From IMG/VR virus record IMGVR_UViG_3300025674_000060, positions 1-52,636 of that record: 52,636 nucleotides of DNA. One strand, 5' to 3'. The notes under the pieces were generated by a model. That model made no database searches and had not been told where the DNA came from. It saw only the letters and a program-made list of their open reading frames with translations. Both the position numbers and the translations under genes were made by a program. Source of the DNA: a virus. Numbering within the stretch: position 1 is the first letter of the stretch; each line of letters begins with the position of its first letter. Shown in pieces: positions 41,651 through 47,725 of this stretch.

Positions 41651-42367
41651 ATGGCCCGGTTCTTGTGGGGTCCTGAGCAAAAGCTGATTGTTCCCACGCC
41701 GAAACCCGCGTTCCTCATGAACGAGGACGACTCAGGTTTATGTCAGATGTTTCGCGTTGGAATTCCTGAGCACCCCTTAATAGAATTTTGCAAACAATTT
41801 GCCGACAGCACTAAGCGCTTTATAGACGGCGGAGCGCACATGGGAGCGTACAGCATTCTTTTAGCCGACAATTTTTCCGCCGTAGAAGCATTTGAAGCGC
41901 AAAGTCGAACGTACTTTCAGCTTTGCGGAAACATTTTTTTGAACGAAAAAACTAATATAAAACCTAGAAACTACGCCCTCACCAACCACATGGATACTTG
42001 TGGAGAGATGACACTGTACATAGTTAGCGACGACGGAGGCGGATCGTCCCTAATAAAACCAAGCGAAGATCAGATAAGAGCCACGGAAGAAGTAAAAACT
42101 ATACACATAGACGAGTACGAATGGAACGATATAGGATTGATTAAACTGGATGTAGAAGGGGCGGAACTAAAAGCTATAGATGGTGCTCGTAACACAATTA
42201 AAAACTCAGGTTATCCGCCGATTTTGTTCGAATCGAATGGACCAGGCGCCCATAACGAAAAAAGAGCTGAATTAATAAAGTTCCTACAAAATGTTTTTGG
42301 TTACTCAGTCGCCGCGATCCGGGGCTTCGACAATATGTTTATTGCTGTTCGACAGGAAGCTGCATAA
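41651..42367 (+). CDS. FkbM-type methyltransferase
   Basis: I use the ATG at 41651; an earlier TTG at 41618 overlaps the probable promoter. The protein has 238 residues. The SAM site FIDGGAHMGAYSILLADN and the FkbM signature IKLDVEGAELKAIDGA are both present. FkbM enzymes methylate hydroxyl groups, often on sugars or glycolipids. Neighbouring glycosyltransferases suggest a methylated glycan. It converges with the deaminase gene, overlapping by 29 bases. Confidence 0.88.
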   Translation: MARFLWGPEQKLIVPTPKPAFLMNEDDSGLCQMFRVGIPEHPLIEFCKQFADSTKRFIDGGAHMGAYSILLADNFSAVEAFEAQSRTYFQLCGNIFLNEKTNIKPRNYALTNHMDTCGEMTLYIVSDDGGGSSLIKPSEDQIRATEEVKTIHIDEYEWNDIGLIKLDVEGAELKAIDGARNTIKNSGYPPILFESNGPGAHNEKRAELIKFLQNVFGYSVAAIRGFDNMFIAVRQEAA

Positions 42368-42788
42368 GATCCACGCCCGACTCGCGCAGCATTTCAATCG
42401 ACAAATTGAAATTCGAAAACCAACGGTCCGGTATCGGCAGATCAGGCACAATGATCCGCTGAATACCGGCCTGAATCATCAGCGTGGTGCAATTGCTGCA
42501 AGGCAAAAAAGGCCAAACATAAACCGAAGCACCGAATAGGTCGATACCAAACCGAGCAGCTTGCGCAACAATGTTCGCTTCGGCGTGCACCGTACGCAGA
42601 TACTTTTCATCTCGGTTATTAAGGCGCCCCGGCAAATCCGCAACACCTCGCGGTAACCCGTTATATCCGGTTGCCAAGACTCGTCGGTCTTTAACTGCGA
42701 CAGCCCCAACCTTAGTCGAAGGATCGCGACTCCAATCACTGACGTGCTTCGCCAGTTCTAAAAACCTACGATCCCACTTCTCGCTCAT
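42339..42788 (-). CDS. dCMP deaminase family protein
   Basis: This protein has 149 residues. The zinc site is complete: TVHAEANIVAQA (His and Glu) and LPCSNCTTLMIQAG (PC..C). The start KWDRRFLELAKHVSDWSRDP and GAVAVKDRRVLATGYNG are typical. It converts dCMP to dUMP, feeding thymidylate synthesis for phage DNA replication. It is the only nucleotide-metabolism enzyme recognised here. Confidence 0.93.
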   Translation of the reverse strand: MSEKWDRRFLELAKHVSDWSRDPSTKVGAVAVKDRRVLATGYNGLPRGVADLPGRLNNRDEKYLRTVHAEANIVAQAARFGIDLFGASVYVWPFLPCSNCTTLMIQAGIQRIIVPDLPIPDRWFSNFNLSIEMLRESGVDLMQLPVEQQ

Positions 42789-43162
42789 ACGAACGCGACT
42801 CGTTCCGCTTTATCGTCAGCACAAAGATACACCATCCCAGGCACCCATTCCTCAGTGTGTCCGTTTGCCAACTTAACGATGTAACGCCACTGGGGCTTAC
42901 CGTCTCTCCTTAATGTCTTCTTATATCCCATAACTTCGCCTTTCTTATTCGGCAGAGACATACCGGCAGAACACGTTCGTTTGCCGATCATGTCCCCCAC
43001 GGCGAACTTCATGTTGGGCTGTTCGGTTTGAGTCATCGAGATTCCGTTGTCTTTAAGGATTTTAAGTACTGCTGCCATTCTGGCTGCAGAACTAAGCGTT
43101 TCTTCGTTGAATGATTCGTGCCAAAACTCGTGCAAACAAAGTTCAATTAGATGTCGTGACAC
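42785..43162 (-). CDS. Hypothetical protein (125 aa)
   Basis: I use the GTG at 43162 (MSRHLIELCLHEFWHESF); a TTG at 43180 would add six residues. The helical first 40 residues are followed by a beta-rich part (NMKFAVGDMIGKRTCSAG, RRDGKPQWRYIVKLANGHTE) that reads like a small SH3-type barrel. The C-terminus overlaps the deaminase start. No family is recognised. Confidence 0.62.
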   Translation of the reverse strand: MSRHLIELCLHEFWHESFNEETLSSAARMAAVLKILKDNGISMTQTEQPNMKFAVGDMIGKRTCSAGMSLPNKKGEVMGYKKTLRRDGKPQWRYIVKLANGHTEEWVPGMVYLCADDKAERVAFV

Positions 43163-43394
43163 GCTTGGATTCCCGTTCAATGCGGGACTTACGCCGCCTC
43201 AGATTACAGATACCCCGATAGAAAAAGCCGAATGTGTCGGCTTCCGTAACAGCAGTCAATTTGTCACAGACGTCACAGACGCCACGGCTGAACGTCGCAT
43301 CTCCAGTGCACCTTTCGCCGTACCGGAGACCACATGCTTGGCAAGCCTTTCTCGCCTTTTTAAGAATCTGTATGTTCTCCTGCGTAGGCTCCAT
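43143..43394 (-). CDS. Zinc-ribbon protein, paralogue of 45448-45675 product
   Basis: I use the ATG at 43394; a TTG precedes it. The protein has 83 residues with CQACGLRYGE and GVCDVCDKLTAVTEAD, the two CxxC halves of a zinc ribbon. The rightward gene at 45448-45675 has CNFCGTLYGE and GTCDVCGEAATVTETRD with the same spacing and a shared GI further on. It ends in a basic tail (RRRKSRIERESKR). Confidence 0.72.
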   Translation of the reverse strand: MEPTQENIQILKKARKACQACGLRYGERCTGDATFSRGVCDVCDKLTAVTEADTFGFFYRGICNLRRRKSRIERESKRVTTSN

Positions 43395-43599
43395 CGACAA
43401 TGCCGTGTAAGTACGGCACTGTAATATAGCAGTCTGTGAGGTCTAAATCAGCCTTTGCATCTTTGTGCAAATCTTCAGTCCACTCAGCCACCGCTCGAAT
43501 CGCGTGAGTCGCATCCGGGACGTAAGATTCCCAATCAGCTCTCCCGTGGTATCCGGCAAGGTCACGGGCGACTCTACAGATCAAAGGGTGAGTTTTCAT
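43360..43599 (-). CDS. Hypothetical protein (79 aa)
   Basis: This protein has 79 residues starting MKTHPLICRVARDLAGYHGR. It is acidic in the middle (VAEWTEDLHKDAKADLDLTD) and has no recognised motif. Its end overlaps the zinc-ribbon start by about 35 bases, in the same direction, as is common in this accessory block. Confidence 0.58.
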   Translation of the reverse strand: MKTHPLICRVARDLAGYHGRADWESYVPDATHAIRAVAEWTEDLHKDAKADLDLTDCYITVPYLHGIVDGAYAGEHTDS

Positions 43600-43617
43600 G
43601 TCGATAATTTAAAGTGA

Positions 43618-43699
43618 TACCCGAGACGGGACTTGAACCCGTACGACGTAGCGTCTCAGCATTTTAAGTGCTGTGTGTCTACCATTCCACCACTCGGGC
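43618..43699 (-). tRNA. tRNA-Leu (anticodon UAA)
   Basis: Read leftward from 43699, the acceptor GCCCGAG pairs with CTCGGGT (one G-U). The anticodon arm is CAGCA, loop CTTAAAA, TGCTG, giving anticodon TAA. A long variable arm fits a type II leucine tRNA, and the T-arm is CGGGTTCAAGTCCCG. The discriminator is A, and CCA is not encoded (TCA follows). It would read TTA codons. It lies between two leftward small genes. Confidence 0.93.
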
Positions 43700-43750
43700 G
43701 CCAGCAGAGCATACCCCCGTAATACGGAAGCAAGCACCATCGTAACACTA

Positions 43751-43966
43751 CTAAACTAACAGCCGCCCTTCTTCGATCGCTTTTCTAACAAAATAAAGCT
43801 CTTTCTCAGGCGCCAAGTGCCAAGAACTTACATAGCATTTGTCGCCCCACACGCTTTCGATTACTACCGAATCCCCGTCAGTATGGTTTGCGCTAGTTAC
43901 GTACTTGGCGATATCCACGCTCGAAAGATCTATTTCCTTGCTGCCTGCGTGTGTTTCCCTTATCAT
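43751..43966 (-). CDS. Hypothetical protein (71 aa)
   Basis: This protein has 71 residues starting MIRETHAGSKEIDLSSVDIA. It is beta-rich and charged (VVIESVWGDKCYVSSWHLAP) and has a helical end (LYFVRKAIEEGRLLV). No family is recognised. It is divergent from the methyltransferase gene over 26 bases. Confidence 0.58.
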   Translation of the reverse strand: MIRETHAGSKEIDLSSVDIAKYVTSANHTDGDSVVIESVWGDKCYVSSWHLAPEKELYFVRKAIEEGRLLV

Positions 43967-43992
43967 GCTGATATCACTAAGCTGATGGCCCC

Positions 43993-44610
43993 ATGCCTCA
44001 CAGTCTAGATCCGAAATATAGCATTCACAACGACTGGGTCCAAAACTTCCTGAAATCTTGGGCGCTCATCAACAATACGCCCGAAGCATCAGAACTCCAA
44101 TTTAGCCCATTTGACAAGCGCCTGATCGTTGAAATTGGAATATACGAAGGAGCTTCCACAGTTTGGTTTTCCGACAACCTGCTTGAGCACCCCGACAGCA
44201 GGCTAATCAGTATCGACCCGTTCACCGGCTCTGAGGAGATGATCCGAGACCCCCAGCAGCATCCCACGCTGTCCCGCATCGAATATACCGCCCGATCCAA
44301 CGTAGCCAAATCTAAATATCCAGGCAAAGTCCGCATTGAAAAAGGTTGCTCATGGGACCTCTACCCGAGCCTCAAGGCCGAGTTCACACAAGGCATCGAC
44401 ATCCTGTACATTGACGGTGCGCACGATAGCATCTCAGTCATGCGGGATATCGCCCTGTATGCGCCCCATGTCAAATCAGGTGGTGCCATCCTATTCGACG
44501 ACTATGGCGCTGAGTCTGTGCGCGTTTCCGTAGATGCCGCCGCCAAGTCCTTCCTCACCCTCGAAAAGGGTGTACTCTGCCCTTGGCAGCTCTGGACCGT
44601 CAAAAAGTGA
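43993..44610 (+). CDS. Class I SAM-dependent methyltransferase
   Basis: This protein has 205 residues. The motif I region RLIVEIGIYEGASTVWFS, motif II SRLISIDPFTG and IDILYIDGAHDSISVMRD with GGAILFDDYG match the Methyltransf_24-like group often found beside sugar-processing genes. The target is unknown; a glycan fits the surroundings. It is the first gene of a rightward run with very short overlaps. Confidence 0.8.
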   Translation: MPHSLDPKYSIHNDWVQNFLKSWALINNTPEASELQFSPFDKRLIVEIGIYEGASTVWFSDNLLEHPDSRLISIDPFTGSEEMIRDPQQHPTLSRIEYTARSNVAKSKYPGKVRIEKGCSWDLYPSLKAEFTQGIDILYIDGAHDSISVMRDIALYAPHVKSGGAILFDDYGAESVRVSVDAAAKSFLTLEKGVLCPWQLWTVKK

Positions 44611-44696
44611 CCATCCAAACACTGCTTATCATATTCGCCATCTACACCCTTGCAGTCATCCTCTTCTTCTGGCTCGCATCCAAAGTACTCCCCTGA
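44607..44696 (+). CDS. Single-span membrane peptide (29 aa)
   Basis: A GTG at 44607 overlaps the methyltransferase stop (GTGA) and opens 29 codons ending in TGA at 44694-44696. The peptide is MTIQTLLIIFAIYTLAVILF and then a short WLASKVLP tail, a single hydrophobic helix long enough to span a membrane. It may be a small membrane effector, or a holin-like or antiholin-like peptide, but its position gives no lysis link. Confidence 0.5.
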   Translation: MTIQTLLIIFAIYTLAVILFFWLASKVLP

Positions 44697-44706
44697 CCAA
44701 CCCAAC

Positions 44707-44913
44707 GTGCTACCTATCAACAACGGTTGTTACCTAGAACAACGTGAAAACCGTCTACATGACAGCATGAACGAATACCTAGACGGCGAAGAGTTTGAAG
44801 CACTTGCCGTCGCAATCCTCAGCCATCTTCAAGCCGAATACAGATACCACTCCGAAAGGTGCGGCAAACTCAAACGCGTCCTTGAGCTTCTTCAAACCGG
44901 CAACATCCAATGA
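44707..44913 (+). CDS. Small acidic protein (68 aa)
   Basis: I take the GTG at 44707, 10 bases after the previous stop, rather than an ATG at 44650 whose added sequence is low-complexity Ser and lies over the membrane peptide. A further ATG at 44767 is possible. The protein contains MNEYLDGEEFEALAVAIL and a helical basic end (YHSERCGKLKRVLELLQ). Its stop overlaps the next start (ATGA). Confidence 0.55.
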   Translation: MLPINNGCYLEQRENRLHDSMNEYLDGEEFEALAVAILSHLQAEYRYHSERCGKLKRVLELLQTGNIQ

Positions 44914-45470
44914 CCTATCCAACCACGGCGGTCGAAATCAAAATCAACTACAGCGGCAGCGGTCGGTACGACGGACTCCCTGAGCACACGTTCACCATGC
45001 TCATGGAAGATGCTACGGAGATCTCATCTGACTCGTGGTTCCTCTTGTTCGAGCGTGTCTTAGGTGCCCTGGGTTATTGCGAAACCGCCATCATGTCGGG
45101 CGCCTGCAGTCTCGCCTTCAACGAACTGCGGGACTCTGAAGAAATGAAAAAGGTCGCCACTGAACACGACCTGCGACTCGTCGAAGACCCAGATCCAACC
45201 CCAAACATCAAACTCGAACCAACCAAAAACCCAGAGAAGAAACCCCTGTACGAAATCGTTCGGGACGATTCAGATCTTTACGGATCTGCGTGGCCTCAAA
45301 AGCTGGCTAAGATGTTTAGGGTCATCGCCGACCAGATCCAAATCAGCGGTGAAGACGAGTTCGGCATTTACCAAACCACGGGGGAAGACATCCGCGAGTG
45401 GTTGTACCGCGAAGCTCAAAAGGCCGAAAACTTCTGGGGCTCCGACCATGAACCCGAACATCAACCCTAG
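44910..45470 (+). CDS. Hypothetical protein (186 aa)
   Basis: This protein has 186 residues. The ATG at 44910 overlaps the previous TGA. It has a folded, partly beta start (AVEIKINYSGSGRYDGLPE, FTMLMEDATEISSDSWF), a Pro/Lys-rich linker near residues 90-110, and a helical end (PQKLAKMFRVIADQIQ). The stop overlaps the zinc-ribbon start by 23 bases. The function is unknown. Confidence 0.66.
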   Translation: MTYPTTAVEIKINYSGSGRYDGLPEHTFTMLMEDATEISSDSWFLLFERVLGALGYCETAIMSGACSLAFNELRDSEEMKKVATEHDLRLVEDPDPTPNIKLEPTKNPEKKPLYEIVRDDSDLYGSAWPQKLAKMFRVIADQIQISGEDEFGIYQTTGEDIREWLYREAQKAENFWGSDHEPEHQP

Positions 45471-45675
45471 GGCTTTTCTCAACAAACTTGAACAGGCGTA
45501 TCAGTGCTGCAATTTCTGCGGCACACTATACGGCGAACCTCGCGCAGGAGCTAGTACGATGTGGCATGGGACGTGTGATGTGTGCGGTGAAGCCGCCACG
45601 GTCACCGAAACCCGCGACTACGGATACTTAGATAAAGGTATTCAAAGTATTAAAACCAAACACAAACTCAAATGA
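45448..45675 (+). CDS. Zinc-ribbon protein, paralogue of 43143-43394 product
   Basis: I use the ATG at 45448 (MNPNINPRAFLNKLEQ) over a start at 45349 that lies deep in the previous gene. The protein has 75 residues with CNFCGTLYGE and GTCDVCGEAATVTETRD as a zinc ribbon, then a Lys-rich end (KGIQSIKTKHKLK). It shares the spacing of the leftward zinc-ribbon gene 2 kb away, so one arose from the other. Confidence 0.72.
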   Translation: MNPNINPRAFLNKLEQAYQCCNFCGTLYGEPRAGASTMWHGTCDVCGEAATVTETRDYGYLDKGIQSIKTKHKLK

Positions 45676-45941
45676 CCGTCTGGAACTCAGTTGTTCCTTC
45701 GTTACGAACAAATCAGCGAAACATTCTGCGTTTAGTTGCACAGCACGAACAACGCAACCCTCACGAACCCTGTTACCTAGGAAAAGTTACAGCTTCCCGC
45801 AGAAACGTTTTCCTTAAAGCTGTCGCTTCTTTAGAAGATAAACAACTGATCGATATAGAACGAACAGGTTCAAACTTTCAAGCGTGGAAAGTCAAATTGC
45901 TTATACCCATAGATACAGTTATCTGCTCTAAGCACAATTAA
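45672..45941 (+). CDS. Winged-helix-like protein (89 aa)
   Basis: This protein has 89 residues from an ATG that overlaps the previous TGA. NQRNILRLVAQHEQRN, ASRRNVFLKAVASLEDKQL and IDIERTGSNFQAWKVKLL give helix-helix-helix-wing, like a MarR-type or small phage regulator. It is probably DNA-binding. Confidence 0.62.
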   Translation: MTVWNSVVPSLRTNQRNILRLVAQHEQRNPHEPCYLGKVTASRRNVFLKAVASLEDKQLIDIERTGSNFQAWKVKLLIPIDTVICSKHN

Positions 45942-46084
45942 AGAACAAAAAAGACGGAAGAGGTGCCCGATATTCCGTGGTGGAAGATCCTATTGGATTG
46001 GTTCTTGAATTAAACATAAACGTTGTAAAAACACCTAACTTACTGATTAGCATTTAAAAGTGGATATTCAGTAGGGATACAGTC
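45942..46084 (+). other. Short gap with two weak leader-like frames
   Basis: This is 143 bases between the winged-helix gene and the frame without a start. In the frame continuing past the 45941 stop, a GTG at 45963 would give the peptide MPDIPWWKILLDWFLN. Another short frame from a GTG at 45979 gives MEDPIGLVLELNINV. Neither can be supported as a gene. No terminator is seen. Confidence 0.3.
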
Positions 46085-46222
46085 ATAGACACTAGAACAC
46101 GTGAAAACTGGCTGAAAGTAAAAGCCGCCCTAGAAGCGGCCGGAAAAACGAACTCGCCGTTCTACAAACGAGCTGTGGCAGTGGCCCAAGGCAAAGAAGA
46201 CCCCGGACCGGACTTCAAATAA
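46085..46222 (+). CDS. Small protein-like frame lacking a standard start (45 aa)
   Basis: From ATA at 46085 to TAA at 46220-46222 the frame reads IDTRTRENWLKVKAALEAAG then KTNSPFYKRAVAVAQGKEDP, a strongly coded-looking small helical protein of a type found in phages (TRENW..V..ALE.AGK). No ATG, GTG or TTG lies in frame between the upstream in-frame TAA near 46057 and 46085. The natural start may be the ATA, or an ATG lost by mutation or sequencing error. It abuts the stop of the leftward 46223 gene. Confidence 0.45.
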   Translation: MDTRTRENWLKVKAALEAAGKTNSPFYKRAVAVAQGKEDPGPDFK

Positions 46223-46495
46223 TCAAACACCTCGGAAAGCAGCGCCTTTAGGCCATTCGCCTAAATCGAGCAATTCACGTTCAATCGGACCGGGTTGAAT
46301 ACCGCGAGCCCGCTGATTCTGAATAAAACGACGCATGTCCCCGAGGCTCATGCCGGCAGAACCACGCTGGGTCCAAGTTGCGCCTGTATCACCTGCGATG
46401 TCGGCACCAACAGTAGTCGGCACAGTAAAAAGAGTTTCGGTCACAACTGGAATATATTCTTCTAAAAATTCAGAAGGCGAGCGACCGTAAGCCAT
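46223..46495 (-). CDS. Hypothetical protein (90 aa)
   Basis: I use the ATG at 46495 (MAYGRSPSEFLEEYIPVV) over an earlier start at 46570 that overlaps a rightward frame. The protein has 90 residues with GADIAGDTGATWTQRGSAGM and RRFIQNQRARGIQPGPIERE. The C-terminus (AAFRGV) parallels the end of the 47357 product (LPIRGV). Its start codon overlaps that of the rightward 46494 gene at the palindrome CATG. Confidence 0.6.
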   Translation of the reverse strand: MAYGRSPSEFLEEYIPVVTETLFTVPTTVGADIAGDTGATWTQRGSAGMSLGDMRRFIQNQRARGIQPGPIERELLDLGEWPKGAAFRGV

Positions 46496-46670
46496 GACGC
46501 AAAGACTTTTCCTTACTTTAGCAGCGATAAAACACGATCTAGTTGTTCCAGTGCCGAACAACACCGGCACATATAAACAAATTAGTCAAAAAGTACGTAC
46601 AAAATATCGCCGTACGTATCCACGCGGCCAAATCAGACTCAAAATCACAGTCCGAAGCCCGTTCACCTAG
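46494..46670 (+). CDS. Small basic protein (58 aa)
   Basis: The ATG at 46494 opens 58 codons ending in TAG at 46668-46670. The protein reads MTQRLFLTLAAIKHDLVVPV, then NNTGTYKQISQKVRTKYRRT, with a net positive charge and no Glu. It fills an otherwise empty interval between two leftward genes. Moderate support: no family is recognised, and it shares its start palindrome with the leftward gene. Confidence 0.42.
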   Translation: MTQRLFLTLAAIKHDLVVPVPNNTGTYKQISQKVRTKYRRTYPRGQIRLKITVRSPFT

Positions 46671-46707
46671 GGCTTTAAACCACAAACGAAGCAATCGAGG
46701 CTTAGAT

Positions 46708-46914
46708 CTAACCCTTCGGGCCGGATTTATATGCCTTTTTTGCGTCACATGCCTCTTCATCTGCCCAAACGCGTGCGCAATAGTCCCGAAAAAGCTGTTT
46801 ACACTCCTCGTCAGACACCCCTAGCGCCTTGGCAGCTGTAGGAACATTCCATTTGGCGCGATAAAGCAACCCAAAAGGATCAACTTCATTCGATTCTAAG
46901 CTCACCATTAGCAT
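46708..46914 (-). CDS. Small protein with helix-turn-helix-like core (68 aa)
   Basis: This protein has 68 residues; starts at 46914 or 46908 are both ATG. NVPTAAKALGVSDEECKQLF reads like a small helix-turn-helix. The N-terminus is acidic and the C-terminus is Lys/Ala-rich. The start overlaps the next gene upstream by up to 29 bases. The function is unknown. Confidence 0.55.
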   Translation of the reverse strand: MLMVSLESNEVDPFGLLYRAKWNVPTAAKALGVSDEECKQLFRDYCARVWADEEACDAKKAYKSGPKG

Positions 46915-47065
46915 CCCAGCTCATAAAAAGACTCAACCCGTGTCTCTCAGTGCTCGCGTTGAACTTAGCTAAGGTGGTTGGTCCACTTCCGCCGTTCAAT
47001 CTTATAAGTTTTTCGAGCTCACGTACGATCGGCACGTTCTCAGAATCCGGCAACTCCGTAGTCAC
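46886..47065 (-). CDS. Small protein (59 aa)
   Basis: I use the GTG at 47065 (MTTELPDSENVPIVREL) over a TTG at 47074. The protein has 59 residues with VRELEKLIRLNGGSGPTTLA, a helix then a Gly turn, and a C-terminal strand pair (SLFMSWDANGELRIE). Its end overlaps the next gene. It is unassigned. Confidence 0.52.
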   Translation of the reverse strand: MTTELPDSENVPIVRELEKLIRLNGGSGPTTLAKFNASTERHGLSLFMSWDANGELRIE

Positions 47066-47107
47066 GCGGCCCAACCTTCGAGTTCTATCTACTCTAGGTC
47101 GCTGACC

Positions 47108-47269
47108 TCAAAATACTGATGGTCCTTTATTAAAAGAAGCTGGACGATAGGGGATGCCTCGATAGCACAACCACAGGGTTGCTCGATGCACTAAAGCCCA
47201 CCAATCAAGATGCTCAGCTTGGTGCTCTTCGCGATCGTATGTAGCACCGCGATACGTAATAGTAGTCAC
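47108..47269 (-). CDS. DUF4278-like small protein (53 aa)
   Basis: A GTG at 47269 opens 53 codons ending in TGA at 47108-47110. Two copies of the motif are clear: ITYRGATYDREEHQ and WLCYRGIPYRPASF. The YRGxxY element is the mark of DUF4278, which is widespread in cyanobacteria and seen in their phages. This supports a cyanobacterial host. The start codon overlaps a 9-bp inverted repeat. Confidence 0.68.
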   Translation of the reverse strand: MTTITYRGATYDREEHQAEHLDWWALVHRATLWLCYRGIPYRPASFNKGPSVF

Positions 47270-47289
47270 TACAGTTATGCAACTGTAGT
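47268..47289. promoter_or_regulatory. Perfect 9-bp inverted repeat over the start of the DUF4278-like gene
   Basis: ACTACAGTT (47268-47276), loop ATGC, AACTGTAGT (47281-47289). The left arm covers the first two bases of the leftward GTG start (the GTG spans 47269-47267), so the hairpin in the transcript would sit just before and over the start codon. It could be a repressor site on DNA or an RNA hairpin that limits initiation. Confidence 0.5.
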
Positions 47290-47356
47290 AAGTCTAAAGA
47301 ACGTAAAATAGACTACAAAGTTTATTGTGCTACAAGATAAATTAAGAAAGTATTAG

Positions 47357-47701
47357 TTATACGCCCCTGATAGGTAGACCCCGCTGGCGCATAATGTCGA
47401 TCAGGTTCAAACCGGGGGCATTTTTCAAGAGATCCTGATGACGACGCTCGTCCATTCGTTTTTCAACGAACTCACGAAACTCGCCTTGAGTTAAAGGAAA
47501 AATAGGATTACCGAATTCGTCAATACCAGCCATCAAACGCTCCCCGACAGCCTGATTCAAAAAAGTCGCAGGATCGATCTGAGGATAAGCGGGACGCCAA
47601 CTGCCACGAGCGCCGGGTTGATCAAAATCTGAAGCACCGATCGGCCGACTGTAAACAGCACCACCTTGAGTGACTGTGTACTCGTTAGGATCCCTGTTCA
47701 C
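47357..47701 (-). CDS. Hypothetical virion-cluster protein (114 aa)
   Basis: This protein has 114 residues and a GTG start at 47701. Its disordered N-terminal half (TVTQGGAVYSRPIGASDFD) has Pro and Gly and precedes a helical segment (TQGEFREFVEKRMDERRHQD). The C-terminus is LPIRGV, similar to that of the 46223 product. It lies 24 bases downstream of the 1049-residue gene. Confidence 0.62.
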   Translation of the reverse strand: MNRDPNEYTVTQGGAVYSRPIGASDFDQPGARGSWRPAYPQIDPATFLNQAVGERLMAGIDEFGNPIFPLTQGEFREFVEKRMDERRHQDLLKNAPGLNLIDIMRQRGLPIRGV

Positions 47702-47725
47702 AGCAACATAGAGTCTGTATCTAGT

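Noticed and set aside
45942-46040. Short leader peptides after the winged-helix gene
   Set aside because: The frames of about 16 and 25 residues lack ribosome sites and have no way to be told from chance.
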